A DNA stretch of 62,511 bases from Algoriphagus sp. (GCF_029254265.1 NZ_JAQWXX010000012.1:1-62511); one strand, 5' to 3'; numbered from the stretch's first letter, positions 9,820 through 19,793 are shown. Translations and numbers: made by a program. The notes: generated by a model not told the origin, from the sequence alone.

Positions 9820-10893
9820 TCATAAACTCCAACCAATGGTAGTCTGGAAGACATAATCCAATGCTGTAGCACCTTCTATCGGCTGATTGTCACAGTTTAA
9901 GGTAGTTCCCAGCTTTAGATAGATATCTTTTGGAAAGTCGTATTTCAAATCAAACTTAAAGTCTGTTCTAAAACGGCCTTCTTCAGTAAAGCTTGGGTAG
10001 GCTACTACTTGGGTAAGTAAATTCAAATCTCCGATATCATATAAGTTCAATTCTGAACCGATAAATGCTTCCCCTGATCTTCTGTTTGGTGAATCATCAA
10101 AATAAGTTTCATTGTTAAAGTTAACACCGGCTTGAAATCCGAAATAGGTCTTATTAGTATGAATAACGTATTTACCAACCCCGACTTTATTACCTGTTCG
10201 CAATCGAATCAACTGCTCAGTATTTGATAAGAAGGTGATATTATAAAGGAGAAACCAATCTTTTGGTAAGAAGAAATTAAATGTAATATCTGCATCGGTA
10301 CGTTTTACGGGTTCGACTCCATCTTGATTTGATCGTAGTGAATTGAAGGAGGAACCTAATTTCCAACGGTCCGCTAAGTACCCCAACCCGCTTCTAACAC
10401 TGAACTGCTTTAAGTTATTTGCTTTAGTAACACTCCAGCCAAGGTCAATATTAGCAGATAATCTGCTCCAAAAACCATCATCAAGGGCATTCAAATAAAC
10501 AACTTCCTGCAGATCAACCTGTACTTTACCCCCCAATGGTTTTTCTAGATTTTTATCCTCCTTTTTCTTTTTCAGGGAAATATTTAGCAACTCTTGTGGA
10601 TCATAGGTATCTATAATCGCATGAAGCGAATCGACACTATTAATGCTTCCGTTATAGCGTTTTCCAGAGGAAAGTGTAATCAGGAATTTTGTCTTTGAAA
10701 TTATTTTCTTTACTCCAGACCAAGAAACTTTAAAATCTGAATCGGAATAATCCGTCTCTATAATCAATACCCCCTTATCCATACTTTTTACCTCTCCGAC
10801 GATCAAATCATTGTTACTTAAAATAAGAGAATCAGTCTGTGCATGTGATCCTACTGAAAAAGCGAAAAATATTAAAATTAGAAATTTTTTCAT
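9820..10893 (-). CDS. DUF481 (YdiY-like) outer membrane beta-barrel protein
   Basis: A secreted, probably outer-membrane protein. I chose the ATG at 10893, the seventh codon of the longest frame, because it gives a clean signal peptide MKKFLILIFFAFSVGSHAQ. Residues about 20-95 form a small beta domain (LILSNNDLIVGEVKSMDKGVL, then KTKFLITLSSGKRYNGSINS). The rest has alternating strands typical of a DUF481 barrel: SRLSANIDLGWSVTKANNLKQ, DRWKLGSSFNSL and FQAGVNFNNETYF, ending in FQTTIGWSL with no plug or receptor domain. The role of the family is unknown. It lies downstream of the Oar-like receptor but is separated from it by a terminator, so it is probably a separate unit. Confidence 0.8.
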   Translation of the reverse strand: MKKFLILIFFAFSVGSHAQTDSLILSNNDLIVGEVKSMDKGVLIIETDYSDSDFKVSWSGVKKIISKTKFLITLSSGKRYNGSINSVDSLHAIIDTYDPQELLNISLKKKKEDKNLEKPLGGKVQVDLQEVVYLNALDDGFWSRLSANIDLGWSVTKANNLKQFSVRSGLGYLADRWKLGSSFNSLRSNQDGVEPVKRTDADITFNFFLPKDWFLLYNITFLSNTEQLIRLRTGNKVGVGKYVIHTNKTYFGFQAGVNFNNETYFDDSPNRRSGEAFIGSELNLYDIGDLNLLTQVVAYPSFTEEGRFRTDFKFDLKYDFPKDIYLKLGTTLNCDNQPIEGATALDYVFQTTIGWSL

Positions 10894-10944
10894 ATCGCAG
10901 AATTTGATCAAATAATAAATTGAATTAGGATGAACAAAGCAAAA

Positions 10945-10972
10945 AAAAACACCCCGAATTTGGGGTGTTTTT
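10945..10972 (-). terminator. Terminator of the Oar-like TonB receptor gene
   Basis: The perfect 11-bp arms AAAAACACCCC and GGGGTGTTTTT have a six-base loop. On the minus strand the stem ends in a nine-base T run, directly downstream of the receptor stop codon. It could also work in the opposite direction. Confidence 0.9.
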
Positions 10973-10991
10973 AATTGAAAACTTGTAAGGA

Positions 10992-13900
10992 TTAGTTAAA
11001 TATATACCTAACTCCAAGTTGCATTCTCCAAGTATCACCTAAAGAAGTTGAGGTTCTGAAGGTTTGAGTTGGGAAGTTACTTGTTCCTGGAATGGTGTTC
11101 AGTCTGTATTGAGGCTGACCAGAACTATTTACTCCTCTATAATTCAAGAGATTTTCTTGGAAAGCGAATTTCTGAATTCCCCAAGAAGAGTTGAATAAGT
11201 TACCAATGTTAAGGATATCGATAGAGAACTGAAGTTTGTTTTTCTTGTCTTTAGAAAGAACAAGATCCTCAGTGATTCTAAGGTCAAAACGATTTACAAA
11301 AGGTCTCAAAGCACCATTTCTTTCAGCAATCGAACCTCTGTTTTGACTCAAATACTCATCTTGATCGATGTAAGCGTTAAGCAATTGTGCTTGCTCAGCT
11401 GCTGTAATAGTTCTTCCTCCAACAGAAAACTCTTGGAATACCAACTCATTTGCGTTAGTTGGAATATACATCAATCTATTAGATGCATCTCCAAAATTTC
11501 CAGAATAAGTATAAGAGAATCTACCTGCATCAGAACCTTCATAGAACAATGTAATTGTAGTATTATCTGTCTGATAAGACAATGAACCTATCACTCGATT
11601 AGGGATATCAAATCCTGCAAATCCTAATTCAGGATTATTTCTGTCCACCTGAACAGTTGCAGGCCATAGTGAAATAGCTTGTGATCCTCCTGCTGCATCT
11701 AAATCTCTAGATCTAGATCTTGTGTAAGCAACCATTGCACTGAAACCGTTATCAAATTGCTTTTGAAGTTGAGCTGTGATAGAGTAATAATCTGCTTTCT
11801 CACGGGCATTTGTCAAATAGAACACGTTTCTAAAGTCGGAATCATTCGAATAGTTAGTTCCATTCCAATAAGGTCGTTCATCTGGACCTGATAGCGTTCC
11901 ATCAGGAGTTCTTACCACTGGATTGTAAGCAATTGGAGTAGATACATCCTGAGAATAGATAAATTCTAAAGTACCAATTATCCCAAAAGGTAGTACTTGA
12001 TCCACTGCAAAGTTGGTTCTCCAAACTTGAGGAAGCTTGAAATTTCTATCTGTTAAATTAAGCTCATTCGAAAGAGACTGATCAGGATTCTCAGGATTAC
12101 CGTAAGTTACATCTGGGTTGAATACATAGTTTGGTCCTAAAGCAGCTTCTACACCAGATCCCTCATAACCAAGACCACCTCTTACTACACCCGAACCATT
12201 CACCTGGTTTGACAACCATACGAAAGGAATACGTCCTGAGAAAATACCTGTTCCACCTCTTACTTGTGTAGATCTATCACCATTTACATCCCAATTAAAA
12301 CCTACTCTTGGAGACCATAGAGGATTCACTTTAGGGAATTGGCTTACGTCAGGAGTGATTGTTCCGTCAGGAGTATCAAACGTTTTATTCAAATTATCCA
12401 ACAAAGTATTGGTTGGAATATTGATTGGATAGAATGGGAAATCAACTCTTAGACCACCAGTCACTTTTAAATTTTGATTAATTTGATATTCATCTTGTAC
12501 ATAGATACCAAACTGACCGAAATTGGTATTATCCACTGGAGGTGTAGTAGAACCGTCCAATGCATAACCTTTTGCAAAAGCTTCAGGGTAAGCACCTGGA
12601 GTACGATCAATCACAGTACTTACAAAGTCCGCATAGGAATTGAATCTATAGAACCCATTAAATACCGGGTTAAATGCATTCTTGAAAGTCATATACTCGA
12701 AGTTAACACCGAAAGTATACGTGTGCTTTCCTTTGTATATAGAGAAGTTGTCAGTAAAGTTGAAAATATTGTTTTCAAGTAAGTTACCTACTGTAAACAA
12801 TTCGTTACCCATAGACATGTAATACAATAAATTACCGGAAGCATCTGGCTCTAATACTTCAATAAATGGGAAATTCTGGCCACCTGGAATACCTCTTTTG
12901 GGGTCAGTAATTGAAGTATATCCAATGTTAATTTGGTTGGACATATTTGTTCCAATTCTCGAGTTTACTTCTGCCACCCATGATTGTACTTTTCTGTCAT
13001 TGGTATAGTTTGCATTTCTGAAGTTCATAGCTTCGATACCAGTTCTGGTAGTATTTCTATATCTAGTAGAAATATATCTGATGGAGTTACCATTAGTTGG
13101 CACATCAGTAAAAGCAGTGTAGTTATTATATCTCAAAGATACTTTATGGTTGTCATTTAAGTTCCAATCCAATCTTGCATTAAAGCGCTCTTGCTCTGAT
13201 GCAAATGAATAGTTTTCGTAAGGCCCAGTTTCGTAATCATAGAGCTGTGAAAGCCTTTGGGATACAAATTCCAATTCCGAGGCTGGCACTCTAGAGATTG
13301 TCAAACCATCAGGCGTAAGTCCTGGACGAGAAGCTACTTTATTAAAGCTAGGTACAGCTTCTGTTTCCTTCTCATAAGAAGCGAAGAAAAATAATTTGTT
13401 TTTGATGATTGGGCCACCAACTCTAAATCCAGCAATCTCATTTTTAGAATCGCCGACGGATAGTCGAGTATCACCTACTTTATCACCAATCATTTGATCA
13501 TTTCTTAGGAAATAATAAGCTGAACCAGAAAATTCGTTGGTACCTGATTTGGTAATCGCATTAACTGATGCACCAGTAAAACCACCTTGACGAACGTCAA
13601 ATGGAGCGAGGTTAACTTGAACTTCCTCGATTGCATCAAGTGATATCGGATTTGCACCAGCAAATTGTCCTGATCCAAGACCGAAGTTGTTATTATAGAT
13701 GTTACCATCTATGGTGTAATTATTGAATCTGCTTGAAGTTCCTGCAAATGATGTTCCATTAGACTGAGGAGTCAATCTAGTGAAATCATTGATGCTTCTA
13801 TTGACTGTAGGAAGAGAGTTGATCTTATCGTTATTCAAGTTCAAAGCAGCTCCAGTTCTATCCGAATTCATCAATGCATCTTTACTTGCAATTACTTCAA

Positions 13901-14261
13901 CTGCTTCAAGTTCCATTCCATCAGATAGTTCTGCATTTATAGTATAGGTTGAACCCAATCCTAATACGATTCCTTCGAATACTCGCTCTTCGTAGCCTAC
14001 AAAAGAAATAACTACTGTGTAAGGACCGCCAACTCTCATGTTTGGAAGTACAAAACGGCCTTCTAAGTTACTTACTGCCCCATATCGGGTACCTGATGGC
14101 TGATGGGTGGCCACAATATTCGCTCCCGGAAGGGATTCACCTGTCTCGTCAGTTACTGATCCTTGAATGTTTGCAGTGGTTACACCTTGAGAGAAGGCGA
14201 TTCCTGTGCTCAACACCAAGAGTAACAAGGACAATAAATTTTTAAGTAAATTTTGCCTCAT
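10992..14261 (-). CDS. TonB-dependent receptor, Oar-like, with carboxypeptidase-regulatory-like domain
   Basis: A 1089-aa outer membrane receptor. I chose the ATG at 14261, codon 21 of the longest frame, because it gives the signal peptide MRQNLLKNLLSLLLLVLSTG ending before FSQG. Residues about 27-115 form a CarboxypepD_reg-like beta-sandwich (VTTANIQGSVTDETGESLPG). Residues about 130-250 form a plug domain with repeated NALM/NRSINDF segments and GQFAGANPISLDAIEEVQVN. The remainder is a long 22-strand-type barrel ending in WRMQLGVRYIFN with a terminal aromatic residue. The asymmetric Oar type is larger than classical siderophore receptors and has no SusD partner here, so it is unlikely to be a SusCD glycan importer. 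The substrate is unknown. A TACCTTTG -7 element lies 43 bases upstream of the start. Confidence 0.92.
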   Translation of the reverse strand: MRQNLLKNLLSLLLLVLSTGIAFSQGVTTANIQGSVTDETGESLPGANIVATHQPSGTRYGAVSNLEGRFVLPNMRVGGPYTVVISFVGYEERVFEGIVLGLGSTYTINAELSDGMELEAVEVIASKDALMNSDRTGAALNLNNDKINSLPTVNRSINDFTRLTPQSNGTSFAGTSSRFNNYTIDGNIYNNNFGLGSGQFAGANPISLDAIEEVQVNLAPFDVRQGGFTGASVNAITKSGTNEFSGSAYYFLRNDQMIGDKVGDTRLSVGDSKNEIAGFRVGGPIIKNKLFFFASYEKETEAVPSFNKVASRPGLTPDGLTISRVPASELEFVSQRLSQLYDYETGPYENYSFASEQERFNARLDWNLNDNHKVSLRYNNYTAFTDVPTNGNSIRYISTRYRNTTRTGIEAMNFRNANYTNDRKVQSWVAEVNSRIGTNMSNQINIGYTSITDPKRGIPGGQNFPFIEVLEPDASGNLLYYMSMGNELFTVGNLLENNIFNFTDNFSIYKGKHTYTFGVNFEYMTFKNAFNPVFNGFYRFNSYADFVSTVIDRTPGAYPEAFAKGYALDGSTTPPVDNTNFGQFGIYVQDEYQINQNLKVTGGLRVDFPFYPINIPTNTLLDNLNKTFDTPDGTITPDVSQFPKVNPLWSPRVGFNWDVNGDRSTQVRGGTGIFSGRIPFVWLSNQVNGSGVVRGGLGYEGSGVEAALGPNYVFNPDVTYGNPENPDQSLSNELNLTDRNFKLPQVWRTNFAVDQVLPFGIIGTLEFIYSQDVSTPIAYNPVVRTPDGTLSGPDERPYWNGTNYSNDSDFRNVFYLTNAREKADYYSITAQLQKQFDNGFSAMVAYTRSRSRDLDAAGGSQAISLWPATVQVDRNNPELGFAGFDIPNRVIGSLSYQTDNTTITLFYEGSDAGRFSYTYSGNFGDASNRLMYIPTNANELVFQEFSVGGRTITAAEQAQLLNAYIDQDEYLSQNRGSIAERNGALRPFVNRFDLRITEDLVLSKDKKNKLQFSIDILNIGNLFNSSWGIQKFAFQENLLNYRGVNSSGQPQYRLNTIPGTSNFPTQTFRTSTSLGDTWRMQLGVRYIFN

Positions 14262-14303
14262 AATTTGTTGATTTATGTAAGTTGGTTTGAATGTAATTCG
14301 ACA

Positions 14304-14311
14304 CAAAGGTA
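14304..14311 (-). promoter_or_regulatory. Bacteroidota -7 promoter element (TAnnTTTG) of the Oar-like receptor
   Basis: On the minus strand this reads TACCTTTG, an exact match to the TAnnTTTG -7 consensus, about 43 bases before the chosen ATG. The expected -33 TTTG is not well matched at the usual distance. Further upstream (about 14340-14393) the words TTAAC and GTTAA recur several times in both orientations and may be regulatory. Confidence 0.5.
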
Positions 14312-14604
14312 AAACCACCATTATTATTGGTTGGGTAGTTTAAGTTAAGTTTTCACATACAAAATTAACTTTTCTTAACATTAACTTAACATTGCAATCA
14401 TGAAATATTCGATAAAAAAGTATTTTGAAAGGTCAAAAATTTCGATGAGTGGACTTATTTTTACTTTTCTCCCAATAATATTCTGTAGATTTTATTAAAT
14501 ATTATCAAATTGTTAAATGATAGAAAATCAAAATAGTATTTGGTTTTTAGTCATTTCAGGTTTTCAAAATTTTGAATTAATTTTATACTCAAAATAATCA
14601 TCCA
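14312..14604. other. AT-rich divergent intergenic region with repeated GTTAA/TTAAC words
   Basis: This region separates the divergent Oar-like receptor and lysoplasmalogenase genes. The part around 14340-14393 holds at least five TTAAC or GTTAA hexamer-like words. The rest is AT-rich, and no gene was seen. Confidence 0.45.
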
Positions 14605-15294
14605 TTGACTAGAAAAGGTATCATTTGGCTTTACGTGTTTTTGATAGCCATTTTAACGGACATAGCGTTTATTTTAGAGCATAATAACGAGTTAAGATTT
14701 TTTTCTAAACCGTTGGTTATTTTGTCTTTAGGAATATATTTTTTTCAGATAAGTAGGACAGTTTTTTCTACACTTCTCACAAGGACAATTCTCTCTGCAT
14801 TATTATTTTCCTGGATAGGTGATATACTACTACTTTGGGAAGAGTTTTTTCTATTCGGTTTGGGTGCATTTTTGATTGCACAAGTTTGCTACATCATTGG
14901 ATTCAAAGTAGCCCAAAAAGCACCTGAATCACTTTTCAATCATAATTTTGTAAAAACTTTCTTCATAAATCTACCTATCTATTTGGTAGCAGCCTACTTA
15001 TATTATCTGATCCATCCTAATCTTGGAGGTTACAAAATGCCTGTAATTGTATATACGATCGCAATAGTAAGCATGGTCACCACGGCAAGAGAACGATTTG
15101 GAAAAAGTAACCCCGCTTCATTTTGGCAAGTATTTATCGGGGCTTCTCTGTTTTTTATTTCAGATGGACTGATTGCTCTCAATAGGTTTTATATTTCATT
15201 TCCTGAAGCTGATGTGCTCGTGATGGGGACCTATGCAATTGCTCAACTGCTTATCGTGATGGGAATTCGGGCACATTTAATCCAACCACAATAA
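14605..15294 (+). CDS. Lysoplasmalogenase (YhhN/TMEM86 family)
   Basis: A 229-aa polytopic membrane protein of the YhhN/TMEM86 family, whose characterised members hydrolyse the vinyl ether bond of lysoplasmalogens. About eight hydrophobic helices are visible. Family-like polar positions include LFSWIGDILLLWEEFFLFGLGAF and FFISDGLIALNRF, whose paired acidic residues are typical of the family active site. The start is TTG at 14605; no in-frame ATG occurs until about residue 144, so a non-ATG start is required. It is monocistronic and ends at a strong hairpin shared with the convergent aspS gene. Whether this organism makes plasmalogens is unknown, so the substrate is an inference. Confidence 0.82.
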   Translation: MTRKGIIWLYVFLIAILTDIAFILEHNNELRFFSKPLVILSLGIYFFQISRTVFSTLLTRTILSALLFSWIGDILLLWEEFFLFGLGAFLIAQVCYIIGFKVAQKAPESLFNHNFVKTFFINLPIYLVAAYLYYLIHPNLGGYKMPVIVYTIAIVSMVTTARERFGKSNPASFWQVFIGASLFFISDGLIALNRFYISFPEADVLVMGTYAIAQLLIVMGIRAHLIQPQ

Positions 15295-15316
15295 AAAAGA
15301 GGCCTAAGCCTCTTTT
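15295..15316. terminator. Bidirectional terminator between lysoplasmalogenase and aspS
   Basis: The arms AAAAGAGGC and GCCTCTTTT have a four-base loop. They begin at the lysoplasmalogenase stop and end three bases before the aspS stop. A- and T-tracts flank both sides, so it can end both convergent transcripts. Confidence 0.88.
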
Positions 15317-15318
15317 AA

Positions 15319-17073
15319 TTATTTTTTTAAACTTACTCGAATTGAAAGTTCTTCAAGCTGATCATCTGCTATTGTACTTGGAGAATCGATCATCACATCT
15401 CGACCTGAATTATTTTTCGGGAAAGCAATGTAGTCTCGGATGGAGTCTGAGCCTCCGAAAATCGCGCAAAGTCTGTCAAAACCAAAGGCGATACCTCCGT
15501 GTGGTGGTGCTCCATATTCAAAGGCCTCCATCAGAAATCCAAATTGCTTTTGCGCCTCTTCTGGAGTAAACCCTAAATGTGAAAACATCAATTGCTGCGT
15601 CCCACGATCATGAATTCTGATCGATCCACCTCCTATTTCAACACCATTAATTACCAAATCATAGGCATTGGCACGAACAGCTCCTGGGTCTGTCTCTAGC
15701 AAAGGTATATCCTCACGTTTTGGAGAGGTGAATGGGTGGTGCATGGCATGGAATCGCTTTGTCTCCTCATCCCACTCCAACAATGGAAAATCAACTACCC
15801 AAAGTGGTTTAAATATATTTCGATCACGCAATCCAAGCTCCTCGCCCATTTTCAGACGTAATTCTGAAAGTTGCTTTCGTACCGTATTGGCATCACCGCT
15901 TAATAAAAGCATTAAGTCTCCCGGCTCTGCTCCAAATGCATCAGCCCAGCCTTTTAAGTCTTCAGCGGAATAAAACTTATCTACCGTAGATTTGATAGTC
16001 CCATCTGGATTGTACTTCGCATAAACCAGTCCTTTGGCACCAATCTGAGGCCTTTTGACCCAATCAGTTAATGCATCAAGTTGCTTACGAGTATATTCAG
16101 CAGCTCCTTTAGCGCAGATTCCTATGACTAATTCTGCATCGTCAAAAATTGGGAACCCTTTTCCTTTTACCAACTCATTGAGCTCGACAAACTTCATATC
16201 AAATCGAAGATCTGGCTTGTCATTGCCATAATATTTCATGGCATCTGCATAAGTCATCCGCTTCACCTCCTCGAGTTCTACCTTCTTCACCTCCCGGAAA
16301 AGATGTTTTGTCAAACCTTCGAACGTGGAAAGAATATCCTCTTGATTTACAAAAGCCATTTCACAGTCAATCTGAGTAAACTCAGGCTGCCGATCAGCTC
16401 TTAAATCTTCATCACGAAAGCACTTGACAATCTGAAAATAGCGATCAAAACCAGAGACCATAAGCAACTGCTTAAATGTCTGAGGAGATTGAGGCAAGGC
16501 ATAGAATTCACCTGGATTTACTCGGGATGGTACAACAAAATCTCTTGCGCCTTCAGGAGTAGACTTGATTAAAACAGGAGTCTCCACTTCAATGAAATCT
16601 TGCGCATCCATATATTTTCGAGTCTCCTGCATCATTCGATGACGCAGCTGCAATTTCTCACGAACCACATTTCTTCGAAGATCCAAGTAGCGGTATTTCA
16701 TTCGAAGCTCATCCCCGCCGTCAGTTTCATCCTCAATAATAAAAGGAGGAATTTTTGCAGCATTGAGAACTTCCAACTTAGAAACTTTTATTTCGATATC
16801 TCCAGTTGGAATTTTATCATTCTTAGCAGTTCTTTCAATTACTTTTCCAGTCGCTTGAACAACAAACTCCCTACCCAAAGAGGCAGCTTTTTCAATCACC
16901 GATTTTTCAGTGGATTCTTCTTCAAAAATCAGTTGAGTCAGACCATAGCGATCACGAAGATCAACCCAGATCAACCCTCCTTTATTTCTAACCCGCTGTA
17001 CCCAGCCGGCTAGTGTCACTTCTTGATTTACTTGATCTAAGCGTAATTCGCCACAGGTATGCGTTCTAAGCAT
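15319..17073 (-). CDS. aspS: Aspartate--tRNA ligase
   Basis: A class II aminoacyl-tRNA synthetase that charges tRNA-Asp. I chose the ATG at 17073 ([15 protein letters not shown]), codon 23 of the longest frame. The 584-aa result is the normal bacterial AspRS length and begins with the usual OB-fold anticodon-binding domain ([24 protein letters not shown]). Class II motif 2 is in [20 protein letters not shown], motif 3 in [15 protein letters not shown], and the bacterial-type insertion (GAD) domain lies between them (about residues 290-420). The gene stands alone, divergent from the M23 peptidase gene. The window does not show whether the enzyme is discriminating or non-discriminating. Confidence 0.98.
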   Translation of the reverse strand: MLRTHTCGELRLDQVNQEVTLAGWVQRVRNKGGLIWVDLRDRYGLTQLIFEEESTEKSVIEKAASLGREFVVQATGKVIERTAKNDKIPTGDIEIKVSKLEVLNAAKIPPFIIEDETDGGDELRMKYRYLDLRRNVVREKLQLRHRMMQETRKYMDAQDFIEVETPVLIKSTPEGARDFVVPSRVNPGEFYALPQSPQTFKQLLMVSGFDRYFQIVKCFRDEDLRADRQPEFTQIDCEMAFVNQEDILSTFEGLTKHLFREVKKVELEEVKRMTYADAMKYYGNDKPDLRFDMKFVELNELVKGKGFPIFDDAELVIGICAKGAAEYTRKQLDALTDWVKRPQIGAKGLVYAKYNPDGTIKSTVDKFYSAEDLKGWADAFGAEPGDLMLLLSGDANTVRKQLSELRLKMGEELGLRDRNIFKPLWVVDFPLLEWDEETKRFHAMHHPFTSPKREDIPLLETDPGAVRANAYDLVINGVEIGGGSIRIHDRGTQQLMFSHLGFTPEEAQKQFGFLMEAFEYGAPPHGGIAFGFDRLCAIFGGSDSIRDYIAFPKNNSGRDVMIDSPSTIADDQLEELSIRVSLKK

Positions 17074-17248
17074 TTTTTTGTCATTTTTTGGGAGGTCAAA
17101 GATAAAGAATTGACTTTGACAACACAGCTTTGATTGCAATTTTCGTAAGGATTTGGGAGATATATTTTAGAAAATTCATTTTCTCTTGTACTTACCTGAA
17201 AAAAAATTGGCTGAAAATCATTCTATTAGTTTTTTTCACATTTGATCA

Positions 17249-17279
17249 CAACGAAATAAATCCTTAATTCATTTCGTTG
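17249..17279. promoter_or_regulatory. Inverted repeat in the aspS / M23-peptidase intergenic region
   Basis: The perfect 9-bp arms CAACGAAAT and ATTTCGTTG are separated by 13 bases, in the 320-base divergent region between aspS and the M23 peptidase gene. The symmetry and position suit an operator or a 5' hairpin. A second small inverted repeat, TTCCAA/TTGGAA with a four-base loop, lies at 17317-17332, inside the probable leader of the peptidase gene. No T run follows either of them, so they are not terminators. No other feature was seen in this region. Confidence 0.45.
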
Positions 17280-17393
17280 GCATTATAGTTGCGAGTTTTC
17301 GCTATTAAGAAATCCTTTCCAAAAACTTGGAATAGAGTTTCTTTTTTCCTTTTTTGAGGTCTAATTACAATCACCCCTTATTATCAACACTTT

Positions 17394-18698
17394 ATGAAAA
17401 ATAAATGGATCGGAATTGCTGCAGTAGTAATACTAATAGGAGCGGCTTCCTCTCTACCATTTTTTAACTTTCAGACCCAAGACAAACCTGATGCTGAGGT
17501 ATTGGAATTTCCTATCTCCGATTTAGAAAATGAAAAGGTTTACCTATATGGAATCGACGTTACAGGTCTTAATATTATAGAAGGGACTGTAGCAAAAAAC
17601 CAAACTCTGGGCTCAATTTTAGCTCCTTTCAACGTCCCCTATCAAATCATTGACGAGCTAGCCAAGAAATCAAAATCTATTTTTGATGTTCGAGGCATCG
17701 CTTTCAATAAAAAATTCACGGTAATCACTCCGGCAGATACCACACAAGCTCAATTTTTTATTTATGAGCCAAATCCAGCCGAATATGTAGTCTTCAATCT
17801 AGACTCTATAGATATCTACAAAGCAGAGAAACCTGCTGAATATCGAACCAAAGAAGTTGGCGGAATCATCGAAAGCAATCTATCGTCAGACATGTCAAAG
17901 CAGAACATCACCTATGATATCGTCGATCAATTTGCTGATCTCTATGGTTGGTCTGTTGATTTTGGAGCACTCCAGAAAGGTGACAAATTCAAAGTCGTCT
18001 ACGAAGAAAAATTAATTGATGGAGTAGTAGTGGGCGTTTCAGATATCAAACTTGCGTATTTTGAGCACAAAGGAGAGGAATTCCATGCTATCCCTTTCGA
18101 ACAAAACGGAGAAATGAATTTCTTCGATCAGGAAGGGAATTCCCTAAAGAAAGCTTTCCTCAGAGATCCCCTTAAATACACCAGAATCAGTTCACGATAC
18201 AATTTGAAAAGATTTCATCCTGTGCAAAAAAGATATAAAGCACATCTTGGAACAGACTATGCCGCAGCAACTGGAACTGAAATCCGATCTGTGGGAGATG
18301 GCGTCGTGACAGATGCAAAATATACTTCCGCAAATGGAAATTATGTAAAGATCAAACATAACGGCACCTACACTACACAATACCTTCACATGTCTAAAAT
18401 CGCTAAAGGTATGAAACCCGGTCAGCGAGTAAAACAAGGACAGGTTATTGGATATGTTGGTAGTACGGGATTGGCGACAGGACCTCACCTTTGCTTTAGA
18501 TTCTGGAAAAATGGGAAACAAGAAGATTGGTTGAGAGAGAAAATTCCACCATCTGAGCCTATTCTGGCTGCAAATCTTGTAGCTTTCAATGCAAAGAAAA
18601 CTGAATCTCTGGAGCTTTTGGCTTCTATAAATCTAGCTGGAGAACCTGAAAAATTAGTAGCTAAAACCCGCTCTGGTAACAGCCCAGCCGGAGATTAA
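17394..18698 (+). CDS. M23 (LytM-type) metallopeptidase, secreted
   Basis: A 434-aa envelope protein, predicted to be a peptidoglycan endopeptidase or a LytM-type regulator. The N-terminal hydrophobic segment (WIGIAAVVILIGAASSLPFF) is an anchor or signal. Residues about 40-260 hold an OapA/LysM-like domain found in Bacteroidota M23 proteins, and 275-380 hold the M23 domain. Zinc and catalytic residues: H284 and D288 in HLGTD, H332 in QYLHMSK, H365 in GPHLCF. The canonical third zinc ligand in the HxH motif is Cys here (C367). The short C-terminal tail is unstructured. An inverted repeat lies upstream and a terminator follows at 18723. Confidence 0.9.
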   Translation: MKNKWIGIAAVVILIGAASSLPFFNFQTQDKPDAEVLEFPISDLENEKVYLYGIDVTGLNIIEGTVAKNQTLGSILAPFNVPYQIIDELAKKSKSIFDVRGIAFNKKFTVITPADTTQAQFFIYEPNPAEYVVFNLDSIDIYKAEKPAEYRTKEVGGIIESNLSSDMSKQNITYDIVDQFADLYGWSVDFGALQKGDKFKVVYEEKLIDGVVVGVSDIKLAYFEHKGEEFHAIPFEQNGEMNFFDQEGNSLKKAFLRDPLKYTRISSRYNLKRFHPVQKRYKAHLGTDYAAATGTEIRSVGDGVVTDAKYTSANGNYVKIKHNGTYTTQYLHMSKIAKGMKPGQRVKQGQVIGYVGSTGLATGPHLCFRFWKNGKQEDWLREKIPPSEPILAANLVAFNAKKTESLELLASINLAGEPEKLVAKTRSGNSPAGD

Positions 18699-18722
18699 AT
18701 ACTTACTCATTTCTAAAAAAAG

Positions 18723-18763
18723 AAAAGGAGTTGGACGCCAGATTTTGGCTTTCAACTCCTTTT
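18723..18763 (+). terminator. Terminator of the M23 peptidase gene
   Basis: The arms AAAAGGAGTTG and CAACTCCTTTT enclose a 19-base loop that contains a smaller GCCA/TGGC stem, followed by more T residues. It starts 25 bases after the stop codon. Confidence 0.85.
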
Positions 18764-18923
18764 TTGTTGAGGTCTTTCAAAACAACAAAAACCTGAAAGC
18801 ATCAATAATTTGAGGTAAAAATAACCATTTGATTTGATTTCATGCTTTGAAAGCTTAATCACCCGAATTTGGAAATGAGAATCATGAGTGAAATCTTAAC
18901 TTGCAGGATCAATACATTTCAAG

Positions 18924-19655
18924 GTGGAAAACGAATCTTACATCCGAATCAATAAATATTTAAGTGAAGTGGGTTTTTGCTCCAGAAGAGAAGCGGATAA
19001 ACTTTTGGAACAGGGACGAATCACTTTAAATGGTAAAATTCCTGAACTCGGCACCAAGGTCGGTCCAAAAGATCAAGTCGCTGTAGATGGTAAAAACGTG
19101 GGAAGACCTATCCAAAATCACACCTATATTGCATTCAACAAACCAGTCGGTATTGTCTCAACCACGGATGTCAAAGGCGAAAAGGATAATATCATTGATT
19201 TCATCGGGCATCCTCAGCGGATTTTCCCGATAGGCAGATTAGATAAGGACAGTGAAGGCTTGATCTTTCTTACTAGTGAAGGAGACATCGTAAACAAGAT
19301 TCTAAGAGCCAAAAACAATCATGAAAAAGAATACGTCGTTACGGTAGATCGACCGGTAAATGATGAATTTGTTCGAAGAATGGGGGCCGGAATTCCTATT
19401 CTGGATACAGTCACAGATCCATGTAAAGTAGAACGAATCAGCAAGTTTAAATTCCGGATTACGCTTACCCAGGGATTAAATCGTCAGATCCGCCGAATGT
19501 GCGAGTATTTAGGATTCAAAGTCGTTCAACTCAAGCGAATCCGAATTATGAACATTCATTTGGATCTTCCAGTCGGAAAATGGAGAGATTTGACAGAAAA
19601 GGAATTAGCAGAATTAAATTCTTTGATTTCAGGTAGTTCGAAGACTTTTGATTAA
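18924..19655 (+). CDS. rluF: 23S rRNA pseudouridine synthase, RluF-like
   Basis: A 243-aa RsuA/RluB/E/F-family pseudouridine synthase. Residues 1-65 form an S4 RNA-binding domain ([20 protein letters not shown]). The synthase domain carries the catalytic Asp in the motif [14 protein letters not shown] and the conserved [15 protein letters not shown] segment. In Escherichia coli, RluF modifies U2604 of 23S rRNA and tRNA-Tyr; assignment to RluF rather than RluB, RluE or RsuA rests on the overall pattern and is less sure than the family. The start is GTG at 18924, and no earlier ATG fits. The gene stands alone. Confidence 0.85.
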   Translation: MENESYIRINKYLSEVGFCSRREADKLLEQGRITLNGKIPELGTKVGPKDQVAVDGKNVGRPIQNHTYIAFNKPVGIVSTTDVKGEKDNIIDFIGHPQRIFPIGRLDKDSEGLIFLTSEGDIVNKILRAKNNHEKEYVVTVDRPVNDEFVRRMGAGIPILDTVTDPCKVERISKFKFRITLTQGLNRQIRRMCEYLGFKVVQLKRIRIMNIHLDLPVGKWRDLTEKELAELNSLISGSSKTFD

Positions 19656-19793
19656 AGCTTAGCCAACTTTATTTCACTTAAATTCCATGTGTATTGGTTC
19701 TGATAAATCTTGTCTATTTTGAAAATCCAAGGCTACGATTTGACCGCCTCTAAAGCATTCCGATCAGTCTCAAATTGAATAGAGCTTACACTT

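Noticed and set aside
10992..14261. SusC/SusD glycan uptake pair
   Set aside because: No SusD-like gene adjoins either TonB receptor in the window.
16600..17013. A 137-aa plus-strand frame opposite aspS
   Set aside because: It is antisense to the aspS N-terminal region, which is fully conserved; the translated sequence has no recognisable motif.
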